From assembly GCA_008921705.1 (NCBI GenBank), contig VFFE01007486.1, positions 3,913,044 through 3,977,043 on the forward strand: DNA of 64,000 bases. The letters run 5' to 3'. Made by a program: the position numbers and the translations under genes. The notes under the pieces are model-generated. The model was not told the origin of the DNA. It made no database searches and saw only the letters and a program-made list of their open reading frames with translations. This document shows, piece by piece, positions 62,709 to 64,000 of this stretch (positions are counted from its first letter, which is position 1; each line of letters opens with the position of its first letter). Source of the DNA: Burhinus oedicnemus. Lineage: Eukaryota; Chordata; Aves; Charadriiformes; Burhinidae.

Positions 62709-63893
62709 GTGAGCGGAGCGGCGGCCTCACCCCGCCCCGCCGGGCCCCGCGTTGCTTCCCTGCCTCCTGCCCGGCGCCGCTCTGAACACCGTCCGCCCCT
62801 GGCGCGGCCCCTCGCAGCCCGCAGCGCCCTCGGCTCGGCCCGGCCCCGCAGGCGGGCGGCGCCGGCCTCGCCCCCTCGCTCTGCCGGGCCGGGGCGCGGA
62901 GGAGCGGGGAAAGCTCGCCACCCAACACCACACGAAGGCGTGCGCAGGTCCTCCCGCGGCGGCGGAAGGAGCGAACCTTCCCCGCTCGCCCTGGCAGCGC
63001 GGGTCGGCCTCGGCACCTCCCCGTTCACCCTGGGGCGGCAGCGGGCAGGCAGCTCGGCTGGGCTCCTGCGAGGCAGCCTGCCCTTCCTGGGAAGGGTTTG
63101 GCCGGGAGAGGCCGAACACCTGAGCCCGCGGGAGCCGTGGCGGGCGCTGCTGGGGCCTGGGGCCGCGGGTGGTGTGGTGGAGAGCCGGGGCTGACGGGGA
63201 GGGAGGCTCCCAGGGCGCGGGGAGGGGGGATCGAGGCCATCGCAAATAGTGGAGTTTGAGAAATACAAATCTTGGGGCGCAGCCGGCTTAAGCGTGGCTG
63301 CGGAGCGCAGTGTGTGGGAGCTGTGCGGTAGGCGTGCGTTCCCCGTCGGTATGTCTGGCAGCCGCCCGCCTTCCGCAGTCCCCGGGGCAGACGGCAACAC
63401 GCCTGGGGTTGTCGCACAGCTGCTTTTCTCCAGACAGCACCTCTTGTTCCATCTGCAGATTTTTGTCTGTGCAGAAAGAAAAATACGGCCGTTTGTCCCA
63501 GGTTTTTCCCTTACCTGACAGCTGCAGTCAGGCTGCTGGCCGTATCGGGTTCCTGGGCAAATGGCGGCTATCCCACCATGAGCTGTGTGGAGTAAGCGGC
63601 CGGTGCGCACTGCGGGTCCCCCGAGCTGTTTGCTTCCTCTCTTCAGCCAGTGCCACAGGTCCGGCACACCTGCAAGTGCACCCGCAGTTACGGTGTGTGT
63701 ACTCTGTGCGCCCACAACACGCTGCAGTCACTGCGCAGCCCATACAGGCCGCTCCAGATGTGCCCGTCAGCGCTTCCAAGCCATTCTGTATTTGCAAAGT
63801 TATACCGATTTTGTGTTTTAAACAATGGTGTTCTTAATGATGGTGAGCATAGTAACTCGTGTAGTAAAACTGTTTTTTTCTGATAGACATTTT
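62709..63893 (+). other. presumed intron 1 of the plus-strand gene
   Basis: Sequence after the candidate donor. It is CpG-rich up to about 63740 and becomes A/T-rich before the terminal CR1. Very long open frames occur on both strands but reflect the G+C content. I see no acceptor followed by a convincing exon. Confidence 0.4.
63559..63569 (+). promoter_or_regulatory. second YY1-like AAATGGCGGC word
   Basis: caaATGGCGGCTatc repeats the start-codon motif seen at 62676. Its ATG opens only a six-codon frame ending TGA, so it is more likely a factor site or an alternative start-site element than a coding start. Confidence 0.4.
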
Positions 63894-64000
63894 ATCATAG
63901 AATCATAGAATGGTTTAGATTAGACCTTAAAGATCATCTAGTTCCAACCCCCCTTGCCATGGGTAAGGACACTTTTTATCAGCCACTGGTAACCGAGATC
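63894..64000 (-). mobile_element. CR1 LINE 3' end, cut by window edge
   Basis: On the plus strand it starts atcatagaatcatagaatgg and continues with atcatctagttccaaccccc and ttgccatgggtaaggacac, the reverse complement of a CR1 3' terminus of the same type as the 37.7-kb copy. It continues past position 64000. Confidence 0.9.

Larger units (their letters stand above)
62395..63740. promoter_or_regulatory. CpG-island promoter of a plus-strand gene
   Basis: About 1.3 kb of CpG-dense sequence with many GC boxes, starting abruptly after an A-rich tract. It contains an AAAATGGCGGC word (62676-62686) that combines a YY1-type element with a start codon, and a second AAATGGCGGC word at 63559. The orientation of the associated gene is inferred from the good start/donor pair on the plus strand. 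Divergent transcription is possible. Confidence 0.75.

Noticed and set aside
62660..63715. 351-codon minus-strand open frame in the third CpG island
   Set aside because: Low-complexity Arg/Pro/Ala/Gly composition, opposed by long frames on the plus strand, no domain. Attributed to base composition.
1..64000. CRISPR array, bacterial operon, rRNA or tRNA genes
   Set aside because: No regularly spaced direct repeats, no Shine-Dalgarno-led gene series, and no tRNA A/B-box pair with a cloverleaf that I could find by eye. The window is avian nuclear DNA.

Overview
This is nuclear DNA from a bird. There is no operon structure, the genes are split by introns, three CpG islands stand in an A/T-rich background, and most recognisable interspersed repeats are CR1 LINE 3' ends, with one avian-type retroviral LTR. 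Two genes are recognised from their proteins: CRPPA (ISPD) and SOSTDC1, both on the minus strand. They lie in the order and orientation I recall for the mammalian CRPPA-SOSTDC1-LRRC72-ANKMY2 block, so the locus is the bird counterpart of that conserved segment. The species cannot be fixed from the sequence.

Layout. Positions 1-4280 are CRPPA intron 2, containing a CR1 copy. CRPPA exon 2 is 4281-4560, intron 1 is 4561-11533, and the coding part of exon 1 is 11534-11700. Exon 1 sits in a CpG-island promoter (about 11140-12480) with an NRF1-type palindrome and a CCAAT box. Positions 12480-26700 are intergenic and hold a CR1 copy, an unclassified GC-rich repeat and a probable solo LTR. SOSTDC1 occupies about 26.7-30.53 kb: coding exon 2 at 27601-28016, a 2240-bp intron, coding exon 1 at 30257-30461, and a TATA box at 30551-30559. 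From about 30.6 to 62.3 kb there is no recognisable coding sequence, only CR1 fragments, worn ancient repeats, short tandem repeats and small hairpins. A third CpG island (about 62395-63740) carries a probable first coding exon on the plus strand (62679-62708). By synteny this may be LRRC72, but ten residues cannot prove it. The window ends inside another CR1 copy.

Functions. CRPPA makes CDP-ribitol for O-mannosyl glycan synthesis on alpha-dystroglycan and is expected to be broadly expressed, which fits a CpG-island, TATA-less promoter. SOSTDC1 is a secreted cystine-knot antagonist of BMP and modulator of Wnt, and it has a sharp TATA promoter typical of regulated genes. The two are neighbours by conserved synteny and do not share a pathway. 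The roughly 32-kb gene-free stretch upstream of SOSTDC1 is where distal control elements would be expected, but none can be named from sequence alone.

I found no previously undescribed biological system. The findings are mostly repeat archaeology, promoter architecture and precise exon structure.
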